A DNA stretch of 64,000 bases from Proteles cristata cristata. Its lineage: Eukaryota; Chordata; Mammalia; Carnivora; Hyaenidae. The DNA lies in assembly GCA_017311185.1 (NCBI GenBank), contig JAESUZ010003505.1, positions 2,542,001 to 2,606,000 on the forward strand, in the 5' to 3' direction. Positions 47,202 through 58,480 of the stretch are shown in pieces. The stretch's first letter is position 1; each line of letters starts with the position of its first letter. The position numbers were made by a program, and so were the translations under genes. Below the pieces are notes generated by a model. That model saw nothing but the letters and a program-made list of their open reading frames with translations. It did no database searches and had not been told where the DNA came from.

Positions 47202-47490
47202 TTTGACAGTGAGAAACCTGGCCCAAGTCTACCTAAGTTACCTTCGTTAATAATCACGACTCATGTTTGAACGAGGACAGAAGTACAGAGGCAGCGCGCC
47301 CTCATAATAATAGGCCGCACTAACCACTGCGATGTGATGGCCAGGGACACAGGCGCTCCAGTCGGTGTCCCGGGGTCTGAGCCCCAGCTTCCTCCAATGC
47401 TGCGTGACTTTGGGTAAACGGATTGAATAATCTGTGCCTCAGTTTCCTCACCTCTCGAAAATGGGTCCTAACAGTGCATTCTCCACAGGA
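47202..47490 (+). repeat. Inverted duplication, left arm
   Basis: This stretch matches the reverse complement of 49179-49468 over about 285 bases, roughly nine positions in ten by eye. Landmarks are ACACAGGCGCTCCAGTCGGT, CAGCGCGCCCTCAT and GACTTTGGGTAAACGGATTG. The right part of this arm (47370-47480) is MIR-derived in plus orientation and stops in mid-element, while the other arm continues. Confidence 0.92.
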
Positions 47491-47950
47491 GCGCCGCTCC
47501 TATGTGCTTCTGATGCAAGTAGTCTCGGTGACAATTTAAGAAATACTGTTTTCATCCGGAATTACCAGATCAAAGGATGAGCACATTCAGTATTTTGACA
47601 TGAATGGCCAAACTGTCTGCCTAGAAGGCTGTACCAATTTATGATTCTACCACCTTGCTATCTACTCCCATTTAACTGGTGCCAAGTATCCACAAGCAGG
47701 TGTTTAACGGGTGTTGGGAGGGGGCACTCACAGAGGCAAGCGGCTCTTCTTCCGTGGGCCTCAGTTTCCTACTATAAAATCAGGGTCTTGGATTAAATCA
47801 GCATTTCCAAACTTGCCTAATGGTGAACATCATCTGGAACTCTTGTTAAGCTTTCAGACTTGCAGCGTCAGGACTACGGATCAGACTCTCTTGCGGAAGG
47901 AAGTGGAATCTATGTTAACAATAACCTGAGGCTTTCTCGAATAAGTTCCA
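47491..47950 (+). repeat. MER5-like and old LINE scraps
   Basis: GCTTCTGATGCAAGTAGTCT and AGAAATACTGTTTTC, then about 47780-47950 with TGGAACTCTTGTTAAGC, are MER5-like. GGTCAAAGG-like LINE text lies between. Confidence 0.4.
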
Positions 47951-48725
47951 CATTACTCCTTTGATTAAGTGAGTTTTGTAAATATTGCCCTGATCCACTC
48001 TGAGTGTTCTCTCTGGTTCTATACTATTTTGATTCCGCCTAACCATACACGACTTTATTTAATTATGAACCAATAGCCATGAACTTTACAGGAAGACTGT
48101 AGACAGAGCAGCTTTAATGCTCAAATGAGATATGTATGAATGATAGATTCAGAACATATCTTTTATATCTTTGTTAAGGCTAAATATTTCAGATATTTTT
48201 ACATTGTTAAAGAAACTGCCACTGAAAGATTTAAAATATTCCTTGAATGTCAAGGTTGCATGCTAATACTTCTGTGCTGTTTTCTCACAGGGGATATTAA
48301 AGTGATGAAATACTACATAATAAAATAAAAACTCCAGACCCAAAGGAAGATTGGGCTTCAAGTAAAAAAAAAAAAGTCAACTTTCTCAGCAAAAAAGGAA
48401 ATAGGTCCAGTAGAAAACAATAATAATGACAAAAAGGGATTGAGAGTAGATCTTATACCACTGCGTGAAAGGAATGATGTGTAATTTGAAGAAGTCACGG
48501 TTGAGGGCTTTGCCACAGAGGAATGCATTGATTCATACAGAGTGAATATTAAAGTGCTGAAGATTTTCCGTAACAAAATGATTTTTCTTTATGTCTCCTA
48601 CTGATTTATGAATCATATTCATGAACATTTGTAAAGTTTAACATCATCAGGTCACTGATGGCTATTGGATATTTGGGTCAAATAAATCTTCTGCTATACA
48701 CTTTCTTAAAAAGTTAAGAATTATT
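47951..48725. other. Intergenic sequence, nothing recognised
   Basis: No gene or repeat was recognised. It forms part of the spacer of the inverted duplication. Confidence 0.5.
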
Positions 48726-48827
48726 GGGGCATCTGGCTGACTCAGTCAGAAGAGTGTGCAACTCTTAATCTCAAGGTTGTGAATTCGAGCCCCATGGTAG
48801 GTGTAGAAATTATTTAAAAATAAAATC
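48726..48827 (+). mobile_element. Short CAN SINE (older type)
   Basis: GGGGCATCTGGCTGACTCAG, GAGTGTGCAACTCTTAATCTC and GGTAGGTGTAGAAATTA with an AAAATAAAATCTT tail. Confidence 0.9.
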
Positions 48828-48831
48828 TTTA

Positions 48832-48872
<41 letters not shown>
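48828..48872 (+). repeat. (AAT)n microsatellite at a SINE tail
   Basis: About 14 AAT units have grown from the A-rich tail of the preceding SINE. Confidence 0.97.
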
Positions 48873-49090
48873 GGGAGCCTCAGTCAGTTAAGCATCCAGC
48901 TCAGGTAATGGTCTCGTGGTTCATGGGTTCAAGCCCTACATCAGGCTCTGTGCTGACAGCTCTGGAGCCTGATTCAGGTTCTGTGTCTCCCTCTCGCTCC
49001 CTGTCCCTCTGCTCCTCATGCTCTGTGTCTCTTTTTCTCTCTCATAAATAAATAAACATTAAAAAAATTAAAAAATAATAAAAATAAATA
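48873..49090 (+). mobile_element. CAN SINE, plus strand
   Basis: A shortened head, GGGAGCCTCAGTCAGTTAAG, CT-rich part and AAATAAATAAACATTAAAAA tail. Confidence 0.9.
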
Positions 49091-49091
49091 A

Positions 49092-49300
49092 AAAGTGAAC
49101 ATTAATTGAGCACTAAACGAACCAGATACTTCTCGAAGTACTTTACCTACATGAACTCATTTCATCCTTCCATCAACCTACGGAGAATGCATTATTAGGA
49201 CCCATTTTTGAGAGGTGAAGAAACTGAGGCACAGATCATTCAATCCGTTTACCCAAAGTCACGCAGCATTGTGAGGAAGCTGGGGCTCAGACCCCGGGGC
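49092..49300 (-). repeat. MIR element, reverse orientation
   Basis: ATTAATTGAGCACTAAACGA, CATGAACTCATTTCATCCTT and GAAACTGAGGCACAGATCAT are a nearly complete reversed MIR. It is continuous across the edge of the right inverted-repeat arm. Confidence 0.85.
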
Positions 49301-49468
49301 ACCGACTGGAGCGCCTGTGTCCCTGGCTGTCTCACCGCAGGGCAGTGGTTAGTGCGACCTATTAGTATGAGGGCGCGCTGCCTCTTTACTTCTGTCCTCA
49401 TTCAAACGTGAGTCGTGATTATTAGCGAAGGTAACTCAGGTAGACTTGGGCCAGGTTTCCCACTGTCA
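49179..49468 (-). repeat. Inverted duplication, right arm
   Basis: The reverse complement matches 47202-47490 and includes about 170 bases beyond the MIR that resemble no repeat known to me. Because the MIR runs uninterrupted past 49179 here but is cut at the other arm, this is probably the original copy. Confidence 0.92.
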
Positions 49469-49477
49469 GTTGACGGT

Positions 49478-49576
49478 TACACAATATGAATGTGCCTCGT
49501 GCCGCTGAACTGTATTGTTAAAAATCGATAAAGTAACAAATTTTATGCTATAATAAATTTTACCACAGTAAAAAAA
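49478..49576 (+). mobile_element. Old L1 3' end
   Basis: GCCGCTGAACTGTATTGTTA and a TTTTACCACAGTAAAAAAAT ending resemble an L1 3' terminus. It lies just outside the right arm of the inverted duplication. Confidence 0.55.
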
Positions 49577-49834
49577 TAATCCATAGGTCCCTAATGAGAA
49601 ATAATAATGGGAGTGATGATGATGATGGCAAAAAGAGATAAGTAAAGTTCCTCACAAAAAATGCCACCTGCAAAATGTGGACAAAACCCCCACCATTCTG
49701 AAAAACCATCAGCGTAATAACTGATGTATGTAAGCGTGCATCCTCAATAAAATGTTAAATCCAGTGGGTGAAAGATTTTTTTGGGGAAAGGATATTCCTA
49801 TTCATACAATCTCAAAGTATCACCCCACAGATAA

Positions 49835-50036
49835 TTTTTTAAGGTTTTTTTTTTTTTTTGAGAGAGAGAGACGGGGGAGGGGCAGAGAGTGAGGGAGACA
49901 GAGAATCCCAAGCAGGCTCTGCACTGTCAGAGCAGAGCCTGATGGAGGGCTCGAACTCACAAACTGCAAGATCGTGACCTGAGCTGAAATCAAGAGTCAG
50001 ATGCTTAACAGGCTGAGCCCCCCAGGGACCCCCTCT
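49835..50036 (-). mobile_element. CAN SINE, minus strand
   Basis: T-run, GAGAGAGAGAGACGGGGGAG, AAGCAGGCTCTGCACTGTC and a CCCCAGGGACCCCC end. Confidence 0.9.
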
Positions 50037-50207
50037 CCCCACAGATAATTATTAACTACAGATAGAGAAAAGATCTCTTTCAAGTGGCATCAGATGTGCC
50101 ACTTAAAATTTTTGAATTGAAAATGTTTAGTAAGCTGGTAGAGCATTCCCTGTGTAGAATTATCATTGTGTGTACATTGTTATGGTTTTTAAAAAGTTCT
50201 GGAATAG

Positions 50208-50345
50208 GAGCGCCTGGCTGACTGGATCTATATAGCATGTGACTCTTGATCTTGAGGTTGTGAGTTCGAGTTTGAGCCCCACATTGGGTGTAAAGATTAC
50301 TTAAAAATAAAATCTTAAATAAAATAAAATAATAAAAAGTTGTGG
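50208..50345 (+). mobile_element. Short CAN SINE (older type)
   Basis: GGAGCGCCTGGCTGACTGGA, ATGTGACTCTTGATCTTGAG and GGTGTAAAGATTACTTAAAA. Confidence 0.9.
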
Positions 50346-50699
50346 TACAGAATAATAATTGAAAGGCTATAGTTTCATTTTATGGAATTATCATAATTGG
50401 ATCTTTTTTGTATACGTGTCCCCAACTCTGTAAATAAATGAACAAAGGAACTGTTAGCCCATTTTCGAAAGAATAACTTTCAGTGTGGCATTTGCTTTCA
50501 CACACCAAATGTGCTAATTATAAGTAAATTTTTCATCTGTTCATGAAAGCATGTTTCCCAGGTGTTGCAGTAGGTATTGGGTATTCCTCACACTTCAAGA
50601 TCAAACTATAGTATTTCTGTGTGTGTGTTTATGTGAGTAGGAGAGAGACAGAGACAGAGAGAGATGAAGAGAGAACAGTTGAACATACAGAAAAGTGTG

Positions 50700-51760
50700 T
50701 AAAACTCAGCATATATTTTGACAAATAAATATTAAGCAAACAAGGGAAAACACAGAATATTTTTAGAATCCCCCTTCCACATCCTTCCCCCCAAATTCAA
50801 GATCTTCTCTCTCTTTAGAACTGAGCACTATCTTGACCTTTGTGATAATTATTTTCTTGTCTTTCTTTATATTTCTACTTCTTTCTATACACCCCTGACC
50901 AATATGGTTTGGTTTTACCTGTTTTGGCGAACTTTATGCAAATGAAATCATACTATACAGATTCATCTGTTTGCCGCTTCTCTTCCCCAACATTACATTT
51001 TTAAGGATTCACCCAAAGGGTTTTATGCAGCTGTAGATCATCCTTTTCTTATTGCAGTGCTGTACTCCATTGTTTAAATATGCTGCAACTCATTTATGCA
51101 CAATATTCTTTATTGTACATATGTGAACTTCAGTTTGGGGCTAATGCAAGTAATCCTGCTATAAACATTCTAGCACGCGGATCTGATGCATGTATATGTG
51201 TTCCTCTAGAGGTACACCTGGGAGTGGAATCAGTAAGTCATAGGATGTGGATATTCTCAGTTTTCTGAGATAAGGCCAAATTGTGATTATACCCATTTGT
51301 ATTCCTACCTGTCATTAATAAGCATTCCTTTTGCTCTACATTCTTGCCAACATTTGATATTATTTAAAAACATTTTTTCATGTTTATTTTTGAGAGAGAG
51401 AGAGAGGGAGAGAGAGGGAGAGAGACAGAGCCCAAGTGGGGGAGGGGCAGAGAGAGAGAGAGAGAGAGAGAGAGAATCTGAAGCAGGCTCCAGGCTCTGA
51501 ACTGTCAGCACAGAGCTCGATGCGGGGCTTGAACGCTTGAATTTTGTGAGATCATGACCTGAGCCAAAGCTGGATGCTCAACCGACTGAGCCACCCAGGT
51601 GACCTTACACTTGATAATATTAAAATTGAAAATTTTTGCCAGTCTAGTAGTTGTATCAGTTGTCTTTGTGCTTTGAATTTTCATTTCATTTCATTCATTT
51701 TACTAATGGTGTTGAGCACCTTTGCGTGTGTTCATTGGCAAAATAGATTTCTTCGGACAT
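50700..51760 (-). mobile_element. Old L1 3' region, minus strand
   Basis: TTATGCAAATGAAATCATAC, CCTGCTATAAACATTCTAGC and TTCTTGCCAACATTTGATAT are reversed sequence of old L1. It continues on both sides of the SINE at 51366-51604. Confidence 0.7.
51366..51604 (-). mobile_element. CAN SINE inserted in old L1
   Basis: ATGTTTATTTTTGAGAGAGA start, expanded GA tract and a GAGCCACCCAGGTGACC end. Confidence 0.94.
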
Positions 51761-51867
51761 GTTTTATTCCATGGACCCTTTTTCCCTCGCTAACCAATTT
51801 GAATATCTCCAAATCAGACACATTTGGGAGATTATATTGTAGCAAATTTCTTTCTTTTCTACTTTTT

Positions 51868-52080
51868 CATTTTTAGTTTTTATTTTTTTAAGTTTATTTA
51901 TTTTGAGAGAGAGAGAGAGAAAGAGAGAAAAAGCAGGGGAGGGGCAGAGAGAGAGGGAGAGAGAGAATCCCAAGCAGGCTCTGCACTGTTAGCACAGAGT
52001 CCAACGTGGGGCTCGTTCCCACAAGCCGTGAGATCATGACAAGAGTCAGACGCTTAACCAACTGAGCCATCCAGATGCCA
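51868..52080 (-). mobile_element. CAN SINE, minus strand
   Basis: AAGTTTATTTATTTTGAGAG start, AAGCAGGCTCTGCACTG and a GAGCCATCCAGATGCCA end. Confidence 0.92.
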
Positions 52081-52195
52081 CACTTTTTTTTTTTTTTTTA
52101 ATATAGGCTCCACATCCAATGTAGGGCTTGAACTCCCCACCCTGAGATCAAGAGTTGCATGCTCTCCCAACTGAGCTGGCCAGACACCTCAATTG
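52081..52195 (-). mobile_element. Short CAN SINE (older type), minus strand
   Basis: T-run, AATGTAGGGCTTGAACTC, GATCAAGAGTTGCATGCTC and CAACTGAGCTGGCCAGACACC. Confidence 0.9.
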
Positions 52196-52321
52196 TAACT
52201 ACATTTCTTAACATCAAATTCAAAGCATTGAGGTCAACATCAGAGAATGAAAAACTGAGGGAAAGAGAGAGGATGAAGATAGGCAAGAGAGACAGGCAGA
52301 TCAATAATTACTAGAAATAAA

Positions 52322-52527
52322 TTTTTTTAAATGTTTATTTTTCAGAGAGAGAGAGAGAAAAAACACAGGCCTGGGAGAGGCAGAGAGAGAGGAAGACAGA
52401 TTCCGAAGTAGGCTCCAGGCTCTGAGCTATCAACGTAGATCCCTATGTGGGGCTCGAACCTGCGAACCACAAGATCACGACCGGAGCTGTAGTGAAAAGC
52501 TTAACAACTGACCCACACAGGGGCCCC
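52322..52527 (-). mobile_element. CAN SINE, minus strand
   Basis: AAATGTTTATTTTTCAGAGA start, GTAGGCTCCAGGCTCTGAG and a degenerate CCACACAGGGGCCCC end. Confidence 0.9.
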
Positions 52528-53699
52528 AGAAATAAAAACTTCAATGGAAATTTCAGAGTGGTTGGAAAGGAGACATCAAATTCCCTCCATATGAGAGAAT
52601 ACAATCCTACCTTTTAAAGAAGCTATTTTTCATGGACTGTGAAGTTGGGTGGAAAAAATGCAAATTGAAGATGGTAAAAGGAAAGTTGAACCTCATATTA
52701 TTTCATTATATAAGAATGTTAATGAATACCTACTCCAAGAGTCTACAGCACAGAGTATACAACAGGTACCCTCTGAGGGCCTCACTCATCTAAGTATGCA
52801 TTTAAGCTTTTGTTCCTTTCCACTATAAGATGGAGATTCTAAATGTTCAATATCTTTTTAGCAACTATAGAATTTGCTCAGTGTGAGGCTTCCATCTGCA
52901 GTGAATAAGGTAAGTCCTACTCTGTTTGGTGTTGCTTACAATTGAATTGCAATGATGGTTGTTGCCTAAGGTGTTGTTATAATAATAATTAACTGGAGGG
53001 GAAGCCACCATGGTAATAGAAATTTCTAGTTTGGCCTAGCACTGGGAATTCTTAAAGCTCATGTGCCTGTCTTCTGAAAGACCGTCTACACCAATACACT
53101 TTAGTAATTGTGGATTAGGGTTACCTAGCCACGATAATAGAGATGTTATTTATTTCCACTCGTTCCCTGGCAAAGAACAAAAACAAAAACAAAAAACGCC
53201 ACTCTGGTTTGATTCAGAAAAAAAGGAACATTCTCTCTACTGAGAAGTTCCAGTTTATATAATCCCTGATCTCCGGGAGGAAGCAGGGGATATTAAAATA
53301 TTGAAAACCTGTTCATCTTGTCTTACACGTGAGTTGGGGCGGTAGTGTAATGATAAAGGTGACGGCAGGAATACACTCACAGATAGTTTACACACTCATA
53401 ACTACTTCGTACACACATCCTAAAAACGGAGACCACATTTTACAAAGAAAATGAACTAGATCATATCGAATCACTGAGGAGTTAGAGGCCAAAAATAGGA
53501 TTATAGATGGGTTGCTTAAACCTTATGGACTTGCACTGACATCTTCTTTCCCATATTCAGTCTGGAATCTTCTACACTTTCAGGTGGGTGACGCCCCACC
53601 GTACATTTGCAGTCCTGGCCCATTGAGCTTGAGTCCTGACCTTTCACTTTCTGCTGGGTATCTCTAATTTCTGGAAACAACCTCCATATCAGATCCCCC
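52528..53699. other. Intergenic sequence, nothing recognised
   Basis: No gene or repeat was recognised. Confidence 0.5.
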
Positions 53700-54110
53700 T
53701 TTGGACTTCCTCATTTATTTCAGCTATTTGAGTCTCTCTGGACGGCCTAAAATCTTGGACTCCTACCAGACTCCTCCTTCTGGTCTATTTGCTGCGCCCT
53801 TCTTAATCTAATCAGCAGCAAATTCTTGCTAGATCTTTTTTTTTTCATCCCCTTCCCCTTGCCTTATTTCTAACGCAGACCTTTATCTCTCTCATACCTA
53901 TATTATCACACCAGCCTCCTAACTCCATGGCTCCAGCCAGTCTTGGGCTCTTTTGCTCCAGATTCATCTTTGAGCTTTGCACATCCGTTTCTTTGCACAA
54001 GCATGCCCAGCCTTGCCGGTCCATTCTGGGGTCGTGTCTGAGCTCATCTCTACCTCACCCCCTTTCTTTAATGATCAGTTTCCTCATGTATACTTTTTTG
54101 GTGGGACCCC
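53700..54110 (+). repeat. Possible L2-like LINE fragment
   Basis: TCACACCAGCCTCCTAACTC, GGCTCCAGCCAGTCTTG and CTGAGCTCATCTCTACCTC follow L2-like order. The match is weak. Confidence 0.35.
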
Positions 54111-54155
54111 CCGCCCCCGCCGAAAGCCCCTGGTGTCTATAAAAACTCCCTTAGT

Positions 54156-54383
54156 GGGGCGCCTGGGTGGCTCAGTCGGTTAAGCGTCTGACTTCGGCTC
54201 AGGTCATGATCTCACAGTTCGTGGGTTTGAGCCCTACATCGGGCTCTGTGCTGACAGCTAGCTCAGAGCCTGGAGCCTGCTTCAGATTCTGTATCTCGCT
54301 CTCTCTGACCCTCCCCTCCTCACGCTGTCTCTCTCTCTCTCTCTGAGAAATAAATTAAAAAAAAACATTTAAAAAAATTAAAA
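54156..54383 (+). mobile_element. Young CAN SINE, plus strand
   Basis: Consensus-like head and B box, with a perfect 15-bp duplication, AAAAACTCCCTTAGT, at 54141-54155 and 54384-54398. Confidence 0.97.
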
Positions 54384-54599
54384 AAAAACTCCCTTAGTTT
54401 ACCATCTTGGTTCTTCCTTACGCACTACGGAAGTACACGGGACAGTGTGTTATTCTTTACATTTTATGATTGGCACCACCTCCAGTGAAATTAGCAATTT
54501 TATCACTTTGCTCTTGTTCATTCAGTGTATCCTGGACATCTTTTTTTCCTCCTTTTTTTCATCAGCACATACATGTTTATCTAATGCACTTTATTTTGT

Positions 54600-54692
54600 T
54601 TTATATTTTTAAGTAGGCTCCATGCTCAACGTGGGGCTTGAACTCAGGACCCTGAGATTGAGAGTCGCATGCTCTACTGACTGAGCCAACAC
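54600..54692 (-). mobile_element. Short CAN SINE (older type), minus strand
   Basis: AAGTAGGCTCCATGCTCAAC, GTGGGGCTTGAACTCAGGAC and GCATGCTCTACTGACTGAG. Confidence 0.85.
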
Positions 54693-54731
54693 TTTTAATG
54701 GTTGCTGAGTATGGGTGTTGAAAAGTTATTG

Positions 54732-54956
54732 CGGGGCGCCTGGGTGGCTTAGTCGGTTAAGCGTCCGACTTTCGCTTAGGTCATGATCTCGTGGTTCGTG
54801 GGTTTGAGCCCCGTGTCGGGCTCTGGGCTGACTGCCAGCTCAGAGCCTGGAGCCTGTTTTGGAGTCTGTGTCTCCCTCTCTCTCTGACCCTCCCCTGCTC
54901 ATGCTGTCTCTCTCTCTCTCTCCTAGAAATAAATAAAACATTAAAAAAAAGTTTTA
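54732..54956 (+). mobile_element. Young CAN SINE, plus strand
   Basis: It carries the GGCTTAGTCGG, TTTCGCTTAGG, GACTGCCAGC and TCTCCTAG variants. The duplication AAAAGTTATTG flanks it at 54721-54731 and 54957-54967. Confidence 0.97.
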
Positions 54957-55043
54957 AAAAGTTATTGAATAAGTCTCCTACTCACGGACACTGGTGGTTT
55001 TGTGATCATCAAACACGCTGCAATGAACATCCTTGCATCTCTT

Positions 55044-55266
55044 TTTTTTTTTTATTAAAATGTTTTATTTATTTCTAGGAGAGAGAGAGAGAGACAGCGT
55101 GAGCAGCGGAGGATCAGAGAGAGAGGGAGTCACAGACGGAAACAGGCTCAAGGCTCTGAGCTGGCAGTCAGCACAGAGCCCGACGCAGGACTCGAACCCA
55201 CAAACCATGAGATCATGACCTAAGCTAAAGTCGGACGCTTAACCGACTAAGCCACCCAAACGCCCC
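55044..55266 (-). mobile_element. Young CAN SINE, minus strand
   Basis: It has the reversed GCTGGCAGTC and CTAGGAGAG variants. A 16-bp duplication with one difference, CATCCTTGCAT(C/A)TCTT, is at 55028-55043 and 55267-55282. Confidence 0.96.
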
Positions 55267-55489
55267 CATCCTTGCATATCTTGAGGGGCTTTAATATCCA
55301 TAGGTAAAATGCCAGCACTGGGATTGCTGGATTAAAAAACTTTAAAACATATTTTATACATTATATATATTTATATTTGTATATTTCACATTTTTATCTT
55401 TTATCTTTTACGGTTTTTATATTTATACATATTTATATTTATTAGTATATACTTTTAAAACTTGGATTCACATAATTGGCACCCTCTAC

Positions 55490-56410
55490 TTTCTTTTTTT
55501 AATTTTTAAAATTTTAGTTTTTATTTATTTTTTAATATGATTTATTGTCAAATTGGCTAACATAGTGTGTACAGTGTATTCTTGGTTTTGGGGATGGATT
55601 CCTATGATTCATCGCTTACATATAACACCCAGTGCTCATCCCAACGAGTGCCCTCCTCAATGCTCAGCACCCACCACCCCTCTCCCCCACTCCCCAATCA
55701 ACCTTGTTTGTTCTCTGTATTTAAGAGTCTCTTACGGTTTGCCTCCCTCTCTCTCTGTTTGTGTCTATTTTTTCCCCTTCCCCTCCCCCATGGTCTTCTG
55801 TTCAGTTTCTCAAGATCCACATATGAGTGAAAACATAGAGCATCTGTCCTTCTCTGCCTGACTTATTTCGCTCAGCATAATACCCTCCGGTTCTATCCAT
55901 GTTGCTATAAATGGCCAGATTTCATTCCTTCTCATTGCCAAGTAGTAATCCATTGTATATATAAACCACATCTCCTTTATCCATTCATCAGTTGATGGAC
56001 ATTTGGACTCTTCCCATGATTTGGCTATTGTGGAGAGTGCTGCTATGAGCATTGGGGTCCATGTGCTCCTATGCCTCAGCATTTCTGTATCCCTTGGGTA
56101 AATTCCTAGCAGTGCTATTGCTGGGTCATAGGGGAGTTCTACTGTTAGTTTCCTGAGGAACCTCCACACTGTTTTCCAGAGGGGTTGCACCAGCTTACAT
56201 TCTCACCAACAATGTAGGAGGGTGCCCATTTCTCCACATCCTTGCCAGCATCTATAGTCTCCGGATTTGTTCATTTTAGCCACTCTGACCAGCATGAGGT
56301 GGTATCTCAGTGTGGCTTTGATTTGTATTTCCCTGATGATGAGGGACGCTGAACATTGTTTCATGTGTCTGTTGGCCATCTGGTCTACTTTCATTTTAGA
56401 TATCACTAAT
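55490..56410 (-). mobile_element. L1 3' end, 5'-truncated, minus strand
   Basis: The 3'UTR lies at about 55490-55810 (ATTGTCAAATTGGCTAACAT). The reversed ORF2 C-terminus follows at 55810-56190 as one open frame of 126 codons with [13 protein letters not shown] and STDEWIKEMWFIYTMDYY, then a further ORF2 piece at 56203-56406. The rest of ORF2 and ORF1 are absent, so it is a dead-on-arrival insertion. Confidence 0.92.
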
Positions 56411-57046
56411 CTTCCTGCCCCCCCCTCCGCCCCAAGATTTAGACATTGACCTTGGGGGTTTTGTTTAGTGGCAGCTCCTCCCCTCAGACTATTAGTACCA
56501 GGAAGATGTTAAGCCAGATAGAGAAGGGAAATGAGGGCCAGAAAACAGACTCCTCAGTGGCTAGTGTAGAGTTTCTTATACCGAGGGAACCTGGTACCCT
56601 CTGTCAGTGATCACCTGGAGCCCAAATAAAATCTAAATGTATGTATTTATGAAACAGAGATATTCATTATTTCATTTTTATAGGTATGAATATAGATGAA
56701 ATAAGATTTCATTGTCTTCACTGTTAGGAATTCTCCGGAAGGACGGTACTGTGCAATTGTGTGAACTCAGAACAGCAGAGTTCAAACTTGATCAAGACAA
56801 AAAAGCTGTAGGGCAGTGATTTACTTGTCACCTTAACTGCTTTTGTATGACCAAATGTTTCCTGAGCCTACAAGTGGGGGAGAAGGAGGGACCTTGTCTC
56901 TTAACTGCTTTCGAGTTTTGTTTATGTACTTAATGCACTTTTTTGAAGTCCCACAATGTATGGAACAATAAATGCAGTCTTACAGCAGGGTGCTATTTTG
57001 GTATCCTCATTGGTTTTAGAAGTTTGGGTAAAAATATTTATCTGAG
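56411..57046. other. Intergenic sequence, nothing recognised
   Basis: No gene or repeat was recognised. Confidence 0.5.
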
Positions 57047-57265
57047 GGGCACCTGGGTGGCTCAGTCGGTTAAGCGGTTGACTTCAGCTCAGGTCAAGAT
57101 CTCACAGTTTGTGGGTTCAGGCTCTGCATTGGGCTCTGTGCTGACAGCTTGGAGCCTGGAGCCTGCTTCAGATTCTGTGTCTCCTTCCCTCCCTCCCTCC
57201 CTCTTTCTCTGCCCCTTTCCCACTTTTGCTTTCTTTCTCTCTCTCAAAAGTAAATAAACATTAAA
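57047..57265 (+). mobile_element. CAN SINE with a CCCT run
   Basis: GGGGCACCTGGGTGGCTCAG head, a (CCTC)n run at about 57184-57203 and an AAGTAAATAAACATTAAAAA tail. Confidence 0.95.
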
Positions 57266-58271
57266 AAATATTTATCTGAAAGCCTATCAAATTTGAAATT
57301 GTACACAGGAGTATTTTTCAGTTATTCATTGATACAAATTCAATGAAACAAAATGTGGCAACAACAAAGGTATCTTTTTTTTTTTAATAGCAGGATGCAG
57401 ACATTTTAGTATAACACGTGTTTTCTAATGGGTAGGTGCGGGAGCCCGGAAGGAAGGCTGAAACAAGAATTGTTTGGCTGGGTTGCTGAATGATGTTATT
57501 AGCATACTAGAACACAAATTTTGGCCATGCTAGTCAGTGAGCCAGTTCAGAGCCGTCCAAAACAAAGCTCCTTCACCTTCTCATACCTTAGTAGCATGAG
57601 AAATTAGTGTTAGCCAGGCCTCATTTTTTTCATACCATTCAGAGGTCCAAATTTAAAATTACCCACCAGGATGTCACATCTCACGAGGAACTAGAGAAGC
57701 TTGCCTTGTGTGACCATGTCTTGATCAGTGCCGCGGGGGCAGATCAAGGGACCAGGAGTTGGGGGCTTCTCTTTGGAAGACCTAGAAGGACACAGGGATT
57801 AGATTCGTTGGATGACTCCCTTCCTCACCTCCTGCTCTCCAGAGTTTCTGGCGGTTTAGTTTCTACTCCAAGTGCAAATATAACTCTTTCTACAACTCCT
57901 GGGGAAGAAGGCAAGTCCGGTCACTGCCTTGAAGCTGTTCCAAGCCGGGCCCTCTGTCCTTTACTTTTCAGGACCTCACTCCTCCACCTTCAGGATTGAC
58001 TGCAGATGGGCCAACTCCCTGATAATTCGAAAGCCAACCACATCCCTGGGGCAGCTGCTCCCCGAAACCACGGTGCCGTGCACCCTTGTGAATCCTAGGT
58101 CACTTGACTCCGTTACTGGTCTGTGAATCCAGGAGAGAGATGTTGCTCCAAACTCTCTGAAAGCCCCTATCCGACTCCACTGTGTCCTGCACAAGGTGGG
58201 GAAGTCATTCCGCATTAACCCAGTGGGATTCAGTGAATTCACACCAAGAGCTCCGGGGACCTTTTTCAGGG
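57266..58271. other. Intergenic sequence upstream of the WWC2 island
   Basis: No gene or repeat was recognised. Overlapping short open frames on both strands near 57.6-58.2 kb are not supported as coding. Confidence 0.5.
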
Positions 58272-58480
58272 TGTTTTACCTAAAATTTATTTTTAATGTT
58301 TTAATTTTCTTTTGAGAAAGAGAGATAGCCAAAGAGAGACTGGGGAGGGGCGGTGGGGGACACAGGAGCCAAAGCAGGCTCCAGGCTCCCAGGTGTCAGC
58401 ACAGAGCTGGAGCCCTCCAACCATGAGATCCTTCAGCCAGAGCTGGATGCTTAACAGATCGAGCCACCCAGGTGCCCCAT
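58272..58480 (-). mobile_element. CAN SINE, minus strand, diverged
   Basis: TTTTGAGAAAGAGAGATAGC start, AAGCAGGCTCCAGGCTCCC and a GAGCCACCCAGGTGCCCC end. It is the last SINE before the WWC2 promoter. Confidence 0.9.

Noticed and set aside
55810..56190. 126-codon open frame on the minus strand
   Set aside because: It is the C-terminal part of L1 ORF2 in a 5'-truncated copy, not a gene.
24..58480. tRNA-Lys-like sequences with A and B boxes throughout the window
   Set aside because: These are heads of CAN SINEs followed by CT-rich and A-rich parts. They carry mutations in the tRNA fold and have target-site duplications, so they are not tRNA genes.
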